DNA of 64,000 nt from GCA-002733465 sp965230525 (lineage in GTDB: Bacteria > Pseudomonadota > Gammaproteobacteria > Enterobacterales > Kangiellaceae), in contig OZ246008.1 of NCBI GenBank assembly GCA_965230525.1, forward strand, positions 2,108,001 to 2,172,000, given 5' to 3'. Positions 9,022 through 17,361 of this stretch are shown here, piece by piece. Position numbers and translations under genes: made by a program. The notes under the pieces are model-generated. The model did no database searches. It worked only from the letters and a program-made list of their open reading frames with translations, and was not told where the DNA came from. Positions within the stretch are counted from its first letter, which is position 1. Each line of letters begins with the position of its first letter.

Positions 9022-9056
9022 TTCAAACTAATTCAAATAAATTCAAACAATGCAAA
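9022..9056 (+). promoter_or_regulatory. Phased TTCAAA array, predicted autoregulatory operator
   Basis: TTCAAA occurs at 9022-9027, 9032-9037 and 9042-9047, exactly 10 bases apart, followed by TGCAAA at 9051-9056. The array ends where the -35 region of the 9079 promoter should be, as expected for an activator that touches polymerase. The regulator gene itself is downstream. Confidence 0.65.
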
Positions 9057-9084
9057 TAGTCAAATAGATTCTTTTCATTATAAT
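9057..9084 (+). promoter_or_regulatory. Predicted promoter of the ToxR/CadC-type regulator gene
   Basis: A perfect -10 hexamer TATAAT is at 9079-9084. The -35 position (about 9056-9061, ATAGTC) is poor, which fits an activator-dependent promoter with the TTCAAA array immediately upstream. Transcription would start near 9091, giving a leader of about 160 bases in which I see no clear riboswitch. Confidence 0.5.
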
Positions 9085-9250
9085 GATGGAATAGTTGTGT
9101 CGTGCTGTAAGGATACGCAAAACCAAGCCTACGATACGGCAACACCAAAGAGCTCAATGAACTATAAATAACAATGTCGTAGTTAGAAACAGGTTGGATA
9201 GCAACATCTTGGATTAAAACACCACGAGCAGCAAGCAATCAGGATAAGGT

Positions 9251-11266
9251 ATGTATTATCAGTTTGATAAATATTGGGTCGACCTACAACAAAAGAAGAT
9301 CTTTCTCGATGGAGAGTTAGTTTCCGATGATGAAAAAAGTGTCAAGCTGATTGGCTTATTATGCGAAAACTATCCAGAAGTAGTCGATAAACAGCTCTTG
9401 ATCGAAACATTGTGGCCCGATCAAGTGGTCACCGACTGGTCGCTATCTAAATTGGTGTCTGATGTGCGACAAATGCTTGGAGATAGTGGTAAAGATCAGG
9501 GCTATATCAAAACTATTCGTGGTAAGGGGTTTAAGTTTAACTCGGAAGTGTCTAGCCATACTGAACCCGCTCCCATGCCGAGCAAATCCGAGGCTAAAAA
9601 TCGCAGCAATAAACCCTTTCTAGCGGCCGCTTTGGTTACAGTTTTGCTGGTTGTGAGCGCAGTATTTTTTTATAAAAGCGAGCCTGCCGCCACTCCAGGA
9701 GCTCCGTTACGGGTAGCGGTAGTACCGGTTCAGAGCGAGACCGACGATCCGATTAACGAGTGGGTTAAATATGGCATTATGTCCATGGCCTCGGAGCAGC
9801 TGGCGCTGTATGAGTCGATCCAAACCTTACCGGTTTCCACCATTATTGGTTCGCTTTCTGATCAAGAGTTCAACCAAAAAAAGTCCCCCTCTGAAGAACA
9901 ATCATACTACCAGACCGTTTGCAAACAGATAGGATGCAGCCATTTAGTGGCGATTAAGCACCGCGTTGAAAACAATAGTGCGGTTTTAAGCTATCAAATA
10001 TTTCATGCTGATAAACGCTCGGCGATTTTGGAGTTTATGCAACCTGATGTGTTTGATGCCGCCACCATGATGCTGGACTATTTAGTAGGTGATTTGATCC
10101 CCGATGAAAAGCAGCGAATTTCGCTCAGCGAGACTTTTTCCAGTGATGAAAAAGCCAATAGAGATTACGCCATCGGAGTCAACGAGTTATCGATTGGGGA
10201 TATGCGCGCGGCTAAAGATTATCTAGAGTTAGCCATTCGCAGACAACCAGATTTTTTCTGGGCCAATGCTTATTTAGCCGAAGTGAATTATCGCACTGGG
10301 GATCTGCAAACAGCACAAGCGATTATAAAGCAACTCAAATCGCCTGGCCGCAAACAGCCGCTTTCTAATAGTCAGTCGTATTTTCTAGAGCGCTTAATTT
10401 CGAACATTTATTACACTCAAGGAAAATTAAAGGAGTCGCTTGAAATCTCAAAAGCACTATTAAATAACCCCTTTGCCAAAGATGATCCTTTGTTGACTGC
10501 CCGCGAATTACTTAACGTGGGTTCAAGCTACCAAGCGCTAGGCGAGCTGGACCAAGCATTAGATTATTTACAGCAATCTCGACTAAAGTATCAGGAGGCC
10601 CAATATGGCTCGGGTGAAGGAAAAGCATTATTTAATATTGGCAATGTCTATTTGAGTCTATCGCAGCTGGAAAAAGGCATTGAGCATTATCAAAAAGCAC
10701 GCGAAATATTTATACGCTTTGAAATGGTCGGCTATGCTCTGATGGCAAAACATCAAATTGCTTCCACCAGCATGTCTCTGGGAAAAATTCAGTATGCTGA
10801 GGCAGAGCTAAGGCAGTTAGTAGTCAGCTATCAACAAATAAGTGATTTGCAAGGAGAGCTAACGGCGTTAGTCGATTTGGTTGATGTGAGTTTGGTCAAG
10901 GGCAATTTGAATGATGCAATCGCTCGACTGGAAGCTTTGATCCCTCGCATTGATGAAACCCAGTTTAGCTATTTGCAAGTGCATACGCGCCGGCTTGCTG
11001 CGATCGCTTACATCAGAGTAGGGCAAGTTGAGCAAGCAGAGAAATACCTGGCGATGTTCGATCAAGACTGGCGAGATGCCCGTCCTGCCTTTGCATTTGT
11101 TCCAGCGCATATCCAATTGATGAAAAAAGATTTTGAAGGCGCAATAAAACTTGCTCGAGAGGTTAAGCAAAGTATTGCAGATCAATGGACCAGTCATCAT
11201 CAGGCAATTTTCGAACAATTTGAACAAGCTTATCAACAACAAGAAGTCTTAAACATTAAATATTAG
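9251..11266 (+). CDS. ToxR/CadC-type membrane transcriptional regulator with TPR periplasmic domain
   Basis: 671 residues. Residues 1-98 form an OmpR/PhoB-type winged-helix DNA-binding domain: YWVDLQQKKIFLDG at the start, a helix LLIETLWPDQVV, a recognition helix SLSKLVSDVRQML, and the wing YIKTIRGKGFKF. A Pro/Ser-rich linker and a single membrane helix at about 121-141 follow. The rest is periplasmic: an alpha/beta part with a Cys pair (VCKQIGC), then from about residue 300 several TPR-like helix pairs (for example FWANAYLAEVNYRTGDLQTAQ and ALFNIGNVYLSLSQLEKGI). This is the CadC/ToxR layout, in which a one-component regulator senses periplasmic conditions and activates promoters directly from the membrane. 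Phased TTCAAR arrays before this gene, the divergent set and the next gene are its likely operators. The signal sensed is unknown. Confidence 0.85.
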   Translation: MYYQFDKYWVDLQQKKIFLDGELVSDDEKSVKLIGLLCENYPEVVDKQLLIETLWPDQVVTDWSLSKLVSDVRQMLGDSGKDQGYIKTIRGKGFKFNSEVSSHTEPAPMPSKSEAKNRSNKPFLAAALVTVLLVVSAVFFYKSEPAATPGAPLRVAVVPVQSETDDPINEWVKYGIMSMASEQLALYESIQTLPVSTIIGSLSDQEFNQKKSPSEEQSYYQTVCKQIGCSHLVAIKHRVENNSAVLSYQIFHADKRSAILEFMQPDVFDAATMMLDYLVGDLIPDEKQRISLSETFSSDEKANRDYAIGVNELSIGDMRAAKDYLELAIRRQPDFFWANAYLAEVNYRTGDLQTAQAIIKQLKSPGRKQPLSNSQSYFLERLISNIYYTQGKLKESLEISKALLNNPFAKDDPLLTARELLNVGSSYQALGELDQALDYLQQSRLKYQEAQYGSGEGKALFNIGNVYLSLSQLEKGIEHYQKAREIFIRFEMVGYALMAKHQIASTSMSLGKIQYAEAELRQLVVSYQQISDLQGELTALVDLVDVSLVKGNLNDAIARLEALIPRIDETQFSYLQVHTRRLAAIAYIRVGQVEQAEKYLAMFDQDWRDARPAFAFVPAHIQLMKKDFEGAIKLAREVKQSIADQWTSHHQAIFEQFEQAYQQQEVLNIKY

Positions 11267-11318
11267 GAGCCATCACCGCAAGTCAAGTGCTGGTTGTAAC
11301 ATGTTGATTTAATTAGCT

Positions 11319-11364
11319 TTCAAGTTTATTCAAACTACTTCAAGAGGTATTCAAGAAATTCCAA
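11319..11364 (+). promoter_or_regulatory. Phased TTCAAR array, predicted operator of the 11453 gene
   Basis: TTCAAG at 11319-11324, TTCAAA at 11329-11334, TTCAAG at 11339-11344, TTCAAG at 11350-11355 and TTCCAA at 11359-11364: spacing 10, 10, 11 and 9. It lies within the 186-base gap between the regulator and the small exported protein, in the same orientation relative to the target gene as in the other two arrays. Confidence 0.65.
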
Positions 11365-11452
11365 TTTCATCTGGCTAAAGTGAAAACTGAGAGGGAGAAG
11401 CTCTAAATTGAGGCTCCCGGTAATTTTAAAAACTCTAAGGAGACTATAGCTA

Positions 11453-11890
11453 ATGAAAATTGTGTTGAATGCTTCGGCTTTGGTCGGGTTGTTGTTACTG
11501 GCGACTCCAAACCTAGTTAAAGCTCAAAAAGAGACCTTTTTCGGATGTGAGCGCGGTTATCAGTTTGAAACCAAAAAGAAAGCTGCTCGTTGCATCAAGC
11601 AACAAAAATTGACTTTTCGTCCACCGCTAAAATGCAATCATAAAAAAGCCAACCGGCTTAATTGGCGTCTAGTTGTCGATAGTGATGGCGTGAGAGATCT
11701 TTGTGAAGTTGTTGGTTCTGATAAAGATACCGCGGCTAGAAAATCAATACCGCGGAGTAAGCGAGACTCATTGAAGGTCGCACCTCAGTGTATGGTCGGA
11801 TATCAGCTGAAAGCGAGACGCGGAAAGGATGCTTGTGCAAAAGGAAACGCTGAGCAAATCAAGCCACCAAGCAACAAGGTCTCGCTTTGA
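11453..11890 (+). CDS. Small exported cysteine-rich protein with duplicated C-x14-C module
   Basis: 145 residues; AAGGAG about 10 bases before the ATG. Signal peptide to about residue 24 (LVKAQ). The mature protein is basic and has six Cys: 32, 47, 60, 84, 113 and 128. The pairs 32/47 and 113/128 sit in the same frame, C-x2-GYQ-x9-C (CERGYQFETKKKAARC and CMVGYQLKARRGKDAC), so the module is duplicated around a central C60...C84 segment with RLNWRLVVDSDG. I do not recognise a family. It is preceded by the phased TTCAAR array and by the regulator gene. It may be related to the 4169 product, which has a C-x14-C pair of its own. Confidence 0.65.
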   Translation: MKIVLNASALVGLLLLATPNLVKAQKETFFGCERGYQFETKKKAARCIKQQKLTFRPPLKCNHKKANRLNWRLVVDSDGVRDLCEVVGSDKDTAARKSIPRSKRDSLKVAPQCMVGYQLKARRGKDACAKGNAEQIKPPSNKVSL

Positions 11891-12000
11891 TTCAAGTCCT
11901 AAGTCTAAATGGTTTGATTTAACAATCGCCTCGATATTCACTGAGGTTAGAAACCCTTTAAATAAGGCGAAATATCGCTGTTTTCCCTGATGTTTTCCGT

Positions 12001-12006
12001 TATAAT
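12001..12006 (+). promoter_or_regulatory. -10 element of the hisS promoter
   Basis: A perfect TATAAT, with only a poor -35 (CTGTTT region, about 11978-11983). It shows that the open frame beginning at the TTG at 12006 starts inside the promoter, so the real hisS start must lie downstream. Confidence 0.55.
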
Positions 12007-12047
12007 TGCGCGTTCGATTTTTAGCAGGGCATGTTGGCCGTCTTATT

Positions 12048-13328
12048 GTGAGTAAATCTTTTAAATCAGTTAAAGGCATGAATGACATTCTGCCTTCCGA
12101 TTCGCCTGCTTGGCACTATCTGGAGGCATGTTTGCGTGAAATTACCGAAAGTTACGGCTATTCGGAAATTCGTATGCCCATTGTTGAAAATACTCAACTA
12201 TTTTGCCGTTCTATCGGCGAAGTGACTGATATTGTTGAAAAAGAAATGTACACCTTTGTAGATAAAGGAGAAGACAGTCTTACTTTAAGGCCCGAAGGCA
12301 CCGCGTCTTGCGTAAGAGCCGGTATTCAACATGGCTTGTTATACAACCAGCAACAGCGTCTTTGGTATATGGGGCCGATGTTCCGCAGGGAACGCCCACA
12401 AAAGGGACGCTATCGTCAATTTCATCAATTTGGGTTAGAAACATTTGGCTTTGAAGGGCCGGATATCGATGCTGAGATTATTGCGCTTACAGCCAGATTA
12501 TGGAAAAAGCTAGGGCTTAAAGCGGTCGAATTGCAAATAAACTCGCTTGGCAGTAATCAGGCGAGAGAAGCCTACAAACTTAAGCTCGTCGACTATTTTA
12601 AGGCTAATTTTGAGCAGCTGGACGAAGACAGTCAGCGCCGCTTGGAGTCCAACCCACTGCGTATTCTTGATACTAAAAATCCGGCAATGAAAGCCGTCGT
12701 TGAAGGTGCACCAAAGCTAATGGCGCACTTAGATTCAGATTCAAAGGGTCATTTTGAAGCGTTATGTCAAAAACTTGAAGTGTTGGGAATTGACTATGTT
12801 GTCAATCCTAATTTAGTCAGAGGTTTAGACTATTACAATCGCACGGTTTTCGAGTGGGTCACCACTGATTTAGGGGCTCAGGGCACTATTTGTGCGGGTG
12901 GTCGATATGATGGCTTGGTAGAACAGTTAGGTGGGCAAGCTAATTTTGGCTGCGGATTTGCCGTGGGGATTGAGCGTATTATCCTGCTGTTACAAAACCA
13001 AGCTGAATTTAAAGATAAACTTTCCGCCAAAACCGATGTCTATTTATGCACCTTGGGTGAAGCAGCTGAAAATGCGGGACTAGCACTGGCTGAAAAGTTG
13101 AGAGATGAAACACCGCAATTAAAGCTGCAATTGCATTGTGGTGGTGGAAATTTCAAAAAACAGTTAAAAAAAGCGGATAAATCGAATGCAAAGATAGCAT
13201 TGATTTTAGGTGAAGATGAAGTGACGCAAAAAAGTGTATCCATTAAGTTTTTGCGTGAAAATCGAGAACAGCAAAGTGTTTCGCAAGTAGAGCTGGCGAG
13301 CAAACTGACGGAAATAATGAATAGTTAA
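12048..13328 (+). CDS. hisS: Histidine-tRNA ligase
   Basis: Class II aminoacyl-tRNA synthetase that charges tRNA-His with histidine in the cytoplasm. 426 residues from the GTG at 12048, giving the usual start SKSFKSVKGMNDILP. Motif 2 region: LRPEGTASCVRAG and the MGPMFRRERPQKGRYRQFHQ stretch. The HisRS-specific motifs LVRGLDYYNRTVFEW and AGGRYDGLVEQLGG are intact, as is the motif 3 region GCGFAVGIERI. The C-terminal anticodon-binding domain (from about 330) has the usual LGEDE. The upstream TTG at 12006 is rejected because it lies in the TATAAT box. It heads the yfgM-bamB-der gene run. In many gammaproteobacteria ispG precedes hisS; here the exported-protein locus lies there instead. Confidence 0.97.
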   Translation: MSKSFKSVKGMNDILPSDSPAWHYLEACLREITESYGYSEIRMPIVENTQLFCRSIGEVTDIVEKEMYTFVDKGEDSLTLRPEGTASCVRAGIQHGLLYNQQQRLWYMGPMFRRERPQKGRYRQFHQFGLETFGFEGPDIDAEIIALTARLWKKLGLKAVELQINSLGSNQAREAYKLKLVDYFKANFEQLDEDSQRRLESNPLRILDTKNPAMKAVVEGAPKLMAHLDSDSKGHFEALCQKLEVLGIDYVVNPNLVRGLDYYNRTVFEWVTTDLGAQGTICAGGRYDGLVEQLGGQANFGCGFAVGIERIILLLQNQAEFKDKLSAKTDVYLCTLGEAAENAGLALAEKLRDETPQLKLQLHCGGGNFKKQLKKADKSNAKIALILGEDEVTQKSVSIKFLRENREQQSVSQVELASKLTEIMNS

Positions 13329-13460
13329 AGTGATACTAAGCCGCTTTGTGGAGGTCGCGAATAAGCAGCTCAATCTCGCAGCACCGGCAAAGACAGCAGA
13401 ATTATATATTTTTAGAAATAACTGATTTAAAACATTGAAGATAGGATTTAGGAGTTAAAC

Positions 13461-14210
13461 GTGTCAAACCTTACTGAAGAACAACAATTAGAGCAGCTAA
13501 AAGACTGGTGGAATGATAACGGAACACCGCTAATCATTGGTGCAGTCTTAGGACTGTCTGGCTTTTTCGGCTATAAATATTGGACCGAAAAGCAAATTGC
13601 CTATCAAGAGTCGGCTTCTAATCTATATGTTCAAGTGACTGAACAGCTTGAAGAAAAAGACAATAGTAAGCTTGCTGAAGCGGCTCAGCAGGTTAAAAGC
13701 GAGTACCCGGACTCAACTTACGCAATACTATCGGCTTTCCATTTGGCTAAAATCGCGGTGGAAGAAAAAGATCTCAACAAAGCAACTGAGCAGTTTAACT
13801 GGGTGTTAAGCAATCATGCTGGTAATGAACTGGCTAACATCGCAAAAATTAGATTAGCGCGAATTTTGATCACTCAAGAACAAGCGCAAAAAGCACTTGA
13901 ACTGTTAAACTTTGACAAAGAGTCAGGCTATTTTGAAGTTGCAAGTATGGTTAAAGGTGATGCTTTGCTTGCTTTGGGCAAAAAGCCAGAAGCGTTAGAG
14001 GCATACCAAGCTGCAGATAATTTAGGCAAAGTCACGGCTTCACATCCAACTTTAAAATTATTAATTGAAGAGTTAGCCGCTGTTGATTCTTCAATTTCAA
14101 AGACCACTCCTACAGAAACAACAGCAAACGACTCAGCGGCTCAAGAGACTGATTCAAACACAGAATCGCAATCAGAAGATAAGCCAGAAACAGAAGGAGC
14201 ATCTGAATAA
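13461..14210 (+). CDS. yfgM: YfgM family protein, ancillary SecYEG translocon subunit with TPR domain
   Basis: 249 residues. A short cytoplasmic N-terminus (EEQQLEQLKDWWNDNG) precedes one membrane helix (PLIIGAVLGLSGFFGYKYW) and a periplasmic TPR-like domain (PF09976 type). The EQLKxWW-N-NG signature is typical of YfgM. In E. coli, YfgM associates with PpiD at the SecYEG translocon and helps hand exported proteins to periplasmic chaperones. The start is GTG with AGGAG before it. The C-terminal 40 residues are a Ser/Thr/Glu-rich low-complexity tail, longer than in E. coli. The stop overlaps the bamB ATG by one base, so the genes are translationally coupled. Confidence 0.93.
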   Translation: MSNLTEEQQLEQLKDWWNDNGTPLIIGAVLGLSGFFGYKYWTEKQIAYQESASNLYVQVTEQLEEKDNSKLAEAAQQVKSEYPDSTYAILSAFHLAKIAVEEKDLNKATEQFNWVLSNHAGNELANIAKIRLARILITQEQAQKALELLNFDKESGYFEVASMVKGDALLALGKKPEALEAYQAADNLGKVTASHPTLKLLIEELAAVDSSISKTTPTETTANDSAAQETDSNTESQSEDKPETEGASE

Positions 14211-15352
14211 TGCGGTTGCCTTTAATCGCCATTTTGGCGACCAGTTTGGTTTTAGCCGGTTGTGGTGATGATGAAGATCTTTATCAACCCAATCCGCTGA
14301 TTGATATCGAAAATGAGTTTGAAACCAAGATTGTTTGGTCCACCGATATTGGTGATGGATTAGGCGAACGCTCCGGTAAAATTTCGCCCGTTTACGCCTA
14401 CAATAAAATTTTTGTCGCTGACGGTGAGGGTATTGTTACCGCCATTAATCCAGACGATGGCAAGACGATTTGGGAAAAAGATTATGAGCTTCCGTTTGCC
14501 GGTGGTCCAGCGGTTGCGAGCCGAATTGTTGCTTTAGGTACTAGTCAAGGTGAGGTGTTAGTTCTAGACGCTGAATCCGGTGATGAGCTTTGGCGAGCAC
14601 AGGTTTCAAGTGAAGTCATTTCAAGTCCAGCGATTGGTGAAGGGCATGTTGCTGTGAGAACGGTAGACGGAAAAATCTACGCGTTTGATGCTAAAACAGG
14701 CGCACAGCAATGGTTCTATGACGAGTCGCTTCCTGCTTTGACTTTGAGAGGTAATTCAGCGCCTGTGATTGCCAGTGGTGGTGTTATTTCTGGATTCGCC
14801 AATGGCAAACTCTCGGTGTTCTTACTTTCAAACGGTCAACCTGCTTGGGAAAAGAAAATTGCAACACCGTTAGGAAGTTCTGAAATTCAGCGCTTAGTTG
14901 ATGTTGACCTTAAACCTTTGGTAGTTGGTCCAACCATTTATATCGGCTCGTTCAATGGTAATTTAGCCGCCCTCGATCTTCGAAATGGGGAGTTCCAGTG
15001 GCAACGCGAACTATCCACTTTTCAAGATATGGCGATTGGTGAGTTACTACTATTTGTTACTCATGAAGACAGTCATTTGAGCGCAGTAAACCGTTCAAAC
15101 GGGGTTATCATTTGGACTCAAAAAGATTTGAAACGGCGGCAGCTTACCACACCCGGTGTTGTGGGCGAGCATGTTTTAGTAGGCGATTTTGAAGGCTATG
15201 TGCATTGGATGTCCGTACGAACAGGCAAAATTGTCAGTCGAATGCATATTGACTCAAGTGGTATTGCAGCAGTTCCGCTAGTGATTGGTGAGAAAGCGAT
15301 CATGTATACTAGAGACGGCGAACTTGTCGCAATTGAGAAAAAATCTAAATAA
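14210..15352 (+). CDS. bamB: Outer membrane protein assembly factor BamB
   Basis: 380 residues. Lipoprotein signal with lipobox LAGC (Cys17). The rest is an eight-bladed PQQ-like propeller: repeats such as GIVTAINPDDGKTIWEKDY, GEVLVLDAESGDELWRA and GKIYAFDAKTGAQQWFYD are clear. BamB is an accessory subunit of the BAM complex that inserts beta-barrels in the outer membrane; it binds BamA from the periplasmic side. Its position between yfgM and der is standard for gammaproteobacteria. This window encodes several barrels that would be its clients. Confidence 0.96.
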   Translation: MRLPLIAILATSLVLAGCGDDEDLYQPNPLIDIENEFETKIVWSTDIGDGLGERSGKISPVYAYNKIFVADGEGIVTAINPDDGKTIWEKDYELPFAGGPAVASRIVALGTSQGEVLVLDAESGDELWRAQVSSEVISSPAIGEGHVAVRTVDGKIYAFDAKTGAQQWFYDESLPALTLRGNSAPVIASGGVISGFANGKLSVFLLSNGQPAWEKKIATPLGSSEIQRLVDVDLKPLVVGPTIYIGSFNGNLAALDLRNGEFQWQRELSTFQDMAIGELLLFVTHEDSHLSAVNRSNGVIIWTQKDLKRRQLTTPGVVGEHVLVGDFEGYVHWMSVRTGKIVSRMHIDSSGIAAVPLVIGEKAIMYTRDGELVAIEKKSK

Positions 15353-15389
15353 AAGCTCACAAGAAAACCTTCTCTGAGTTTAGTTAAAA

Positions 15390-15418
15390 CATTATCGTGA
15401 CTTAGTTAAACGATAGTG
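15390..15418 (+). other. Hairpin immediately before der
   Basis: CATTATCG at 15390-15397 pairs with CGATAGTG at 15411-15418 with one G-U pair. It ends 12 bases before the preferred der start. There is no T-tract, so it is more likely a leader structure affecting translation or RNA processing than a terminator. Confidence 0.35.
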
Positions 15419-15430
15419 ATGGTGAAAAAC

Positions 15431-16873
15431 ATGCTACCTGTAATTGCACTTGTCGGCCGACCAAATGTCGGCAAGTCTACTCTCTTTAATCGATTTACCC
15501 GAACTCGGGACGCTCTGGTTGCTGATCTGCCGGGTCTGACCCGTGATCGCCAATACGGTCATGCAACCTTCAATGAACAACCCTTTATTATTATTGATAC
15601 CGGCGGGATTACCGGTGGAGAAGTGGGAGTCGATGGGTTAATGGCTGAGCAGTCAATGCAGGCTGTTAAAGAAGCGGATATCACATTATTTATTGTTAAT
15701 GCGAGAGAAGGTCTTACACCAACAGATGAGTCTTTTGCGCAACAATTGCGAGCAGAAAATAAATCAATTCATTTAGTGGTCAACAAAGTCGATGGCCTCG
15801 ATCAAAATACCGTACTCGCTGATTTTTATGCCATGGGCTTTGAATCCATTAGCGCTATCGCTGCCGCTCACGGTCGAGGTGTTAATCGGCTAATCGATGA
15901 TGTGGTTTTTCCTGCGGTATCAGAACTGCTGGAAAAAAATCAACAAGTACAAGACGAATTAAACGATGAGTCTAAATCGACAACTGAAAAGGGACCAAAA
16001 CTAGCAATAATCGGACGGCCTAATGTTGGCAAATCGACTCTGGTCAACCGTATGCTCGGGGAAGAGCGAGTGGTGGTTTATGATATGCCGGGAACAACCC
16101 GCGACTCAATCTACATCGAAATGGAGCGTCGCGAAAAACAATATACTTTAATCGATACCGCGGGCGTTAGAAAGCGAGGAAAAGTTCATGAGGCGGTGGA
16201 AAAGTTTTCGGTTCTGAAAACGCTCCAAGCAATCAACGATGCTAATGTTGTGGTGATGATATTTGATGCGCGCGAAGGTATTACCGAGCAAGATTTAAAT
16301 TTGTTAGGTTTTGCTATTGATGCGGGCCGATCTTTGGTCTTGGCGGTCAATAAGTGGGACAACATGAGCGAGGATAAACGCAACGATGTCAAAGAAGCCA
16401 TCGCCAGACGGTTGTATTTCGCGGATTTTGCACGAATTAAATATATTTCTGCGCTGCACGGTACCAACGTCGGCCATTTGTGGGAGGCGGTGGATGAAGC
16501 GTATGCTGGCGCTAGGGTCAGTATGTCGGCATCTAAACTGACTCGTATTTTGGAGCTTATTGTGTCTAAGCACCAACCACCTGCCAAAGGTCGTTTCAAA
16601 GCTAAGCTTCGTTATGCCCATCCCGGAGGCCACAATCCACCTCGAATCGTGATTCACGGTAATCAGACCAAATCCTTACCGAAATCATATGTTAGATATT
16701 TAGAAAAAAGCTTTCGAGAAGCTCTAAAAATTGTTGGTACCCCAATAAAATTCGAATTGAAAGAAAGCGCTAATCCGTTCGAAGGAAAAAAAGTCAAGGT
16801 TACTAAAGAGCTAATGGAAAAATCACGCCGTAACCGAAGTCGCAGTAAAAAGATGACCAAACGGAAATACTAA
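15431..16873 (+). CDS. der: Ribosome biogenesis GTPase Der (EngA)
   Basis: 480 residues from the ATG at 15431 (LPVIALVGRPNVGKST), which matches the usual start; the frame is open from a GTG at 15416 and an ATG at 15419. It has two tandem GTPase domains, each with a P-loop GRPNVGKST (about residues 8-16 and 194-202). G3 and G4 motifs are intact: DTGG/NKVD in the first and DTAG/NKWD in the second. A C-terminal KH-like domain follows (RFKAKLRYAHPGGHNPPRIVIHG) with a basic tail. Der binds the 50S subunit and is essential for its assembly. The run hisS-yfgM-bamB-der is conserved in gammaproteobacteria. Confidence 0.97.
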   Translation: MLPVIALVGRPNVGKSTLFNRFTRTRDALVADLPGLTRDRQYGHATFNEQPFIIIDTGGITGGEVGVDGLMAEQSMQAVKEADITLFIVNAREGLTPTDESFAQQLRAENKSIHLVVNKVDGLDQNTVLADFYAMGFESISAIAAAHGRGVNRLIDDVVFPAVSELLEKNQQVQDELNDESKSTTEKGPKLAIIGRPNVGKSTLVNRMLGEERVVVYDMPGTTRDSIYIEMERREKQYTLIDTAGVRKRGKVHEAVEKFSVLKTLQAINDANVVVMIFDAREGITEQDLNLLGFAIDAGRSLVLAVNKWDNMSEDKRNDVKEAIARRLYFADFARIKYISALHGTNVGHLWEAVDEAYAGARVSMSASKLTRILELIVSKHQPPAKGRFKAKLRYAHPGGHNPPRIVIHGNQTKSLPKSYVRYLEKSFREALKIVGTPIKFELKESANPFEGKKVKVTKELMEKSRRNRSRSKKMTKRKY

Positions 16874-16929
16874 AACGCAAATACTAAGATCCAATAAAAC
16901 GTAACCTATTCAGATACCAACTAAATTCT

Positions 16930-17220
16930 ATGAGCATCGACGCCAAAAATTTCTTAGTATCCAAGCATCAGGTATTACGCTTGCTCGGCGTGACAGGTGC
17001 TCTATTATTGATTCCGCTAATTGCTATGCAAATTACCAATGAGGTGAGCTGGAAGGTTGGTGATTTTATTGTCGCCGCCGCGTTATTGGTTAGTTTTGGT
17101 TATAGTTATGAACTACTATCTAAGCTTTTTCCCGGCAAGCGAAGTCAATTACTGATCATCGTCACGGTATTGCTGCTACTCGTTTTAACTTGGTCAATTT
17201 TAGCGGTAGACCTAGTTTAG
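16930..17220 (+). CDS. Small membrane protein, three predicted helices, unknown function
   Basis: 96 residues. Helices lie at about 15-35 (VLRLLGVTGALLLIPLIAMQ), 45-65 (DFIVAAALLVSFGYSYELL) and 74-93 (LLIIVTVLLLLVLTWSILAV). The 'PLIAMQITNEVSWKVGDFIVA' part is found in small uncharacterised membrane proteins of several phyla, as far as I recall. The N-terminus is cytoplasmic and polar. The gene starts 56 bases after der and could be co-transcribed. No function can be assigned. Confidence 0.6.
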   Translation: MSIDAKNFLVSKHQVLRLLGVTGALLLIPLIAMQITNEVSWKVGDFIVAAALLVSFGYSYELLSKLFPGKRSQLLIIVTVLLLLVLTWSILAVDLV

Positions 17221-17361
17221 TATTTATTACTGCGGCAGTACAAAGCCTGGACATTAAATTTAATCCGGGCTGTTCTCTGACTTGCTAACCGTTAGGTTAT
17301 TTGACTTTCAGCGAATTCATCGGCACAGTAACGGCACTCATCCGCAATATAGGTTTTCGTT

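Noticed and set aside
9023..9238. 71-codon minus-strand frame
   Set aside because: It covers the TTCAAA array and promoter of the regulator gene, which explain the region better.
12006..12047. N-terminal extension of hisS from the TTG at 12006
   Set aside because: The TTG lies in a perfect TATAAT box and the GTG at 12048 gives the family's standard N-terminus.
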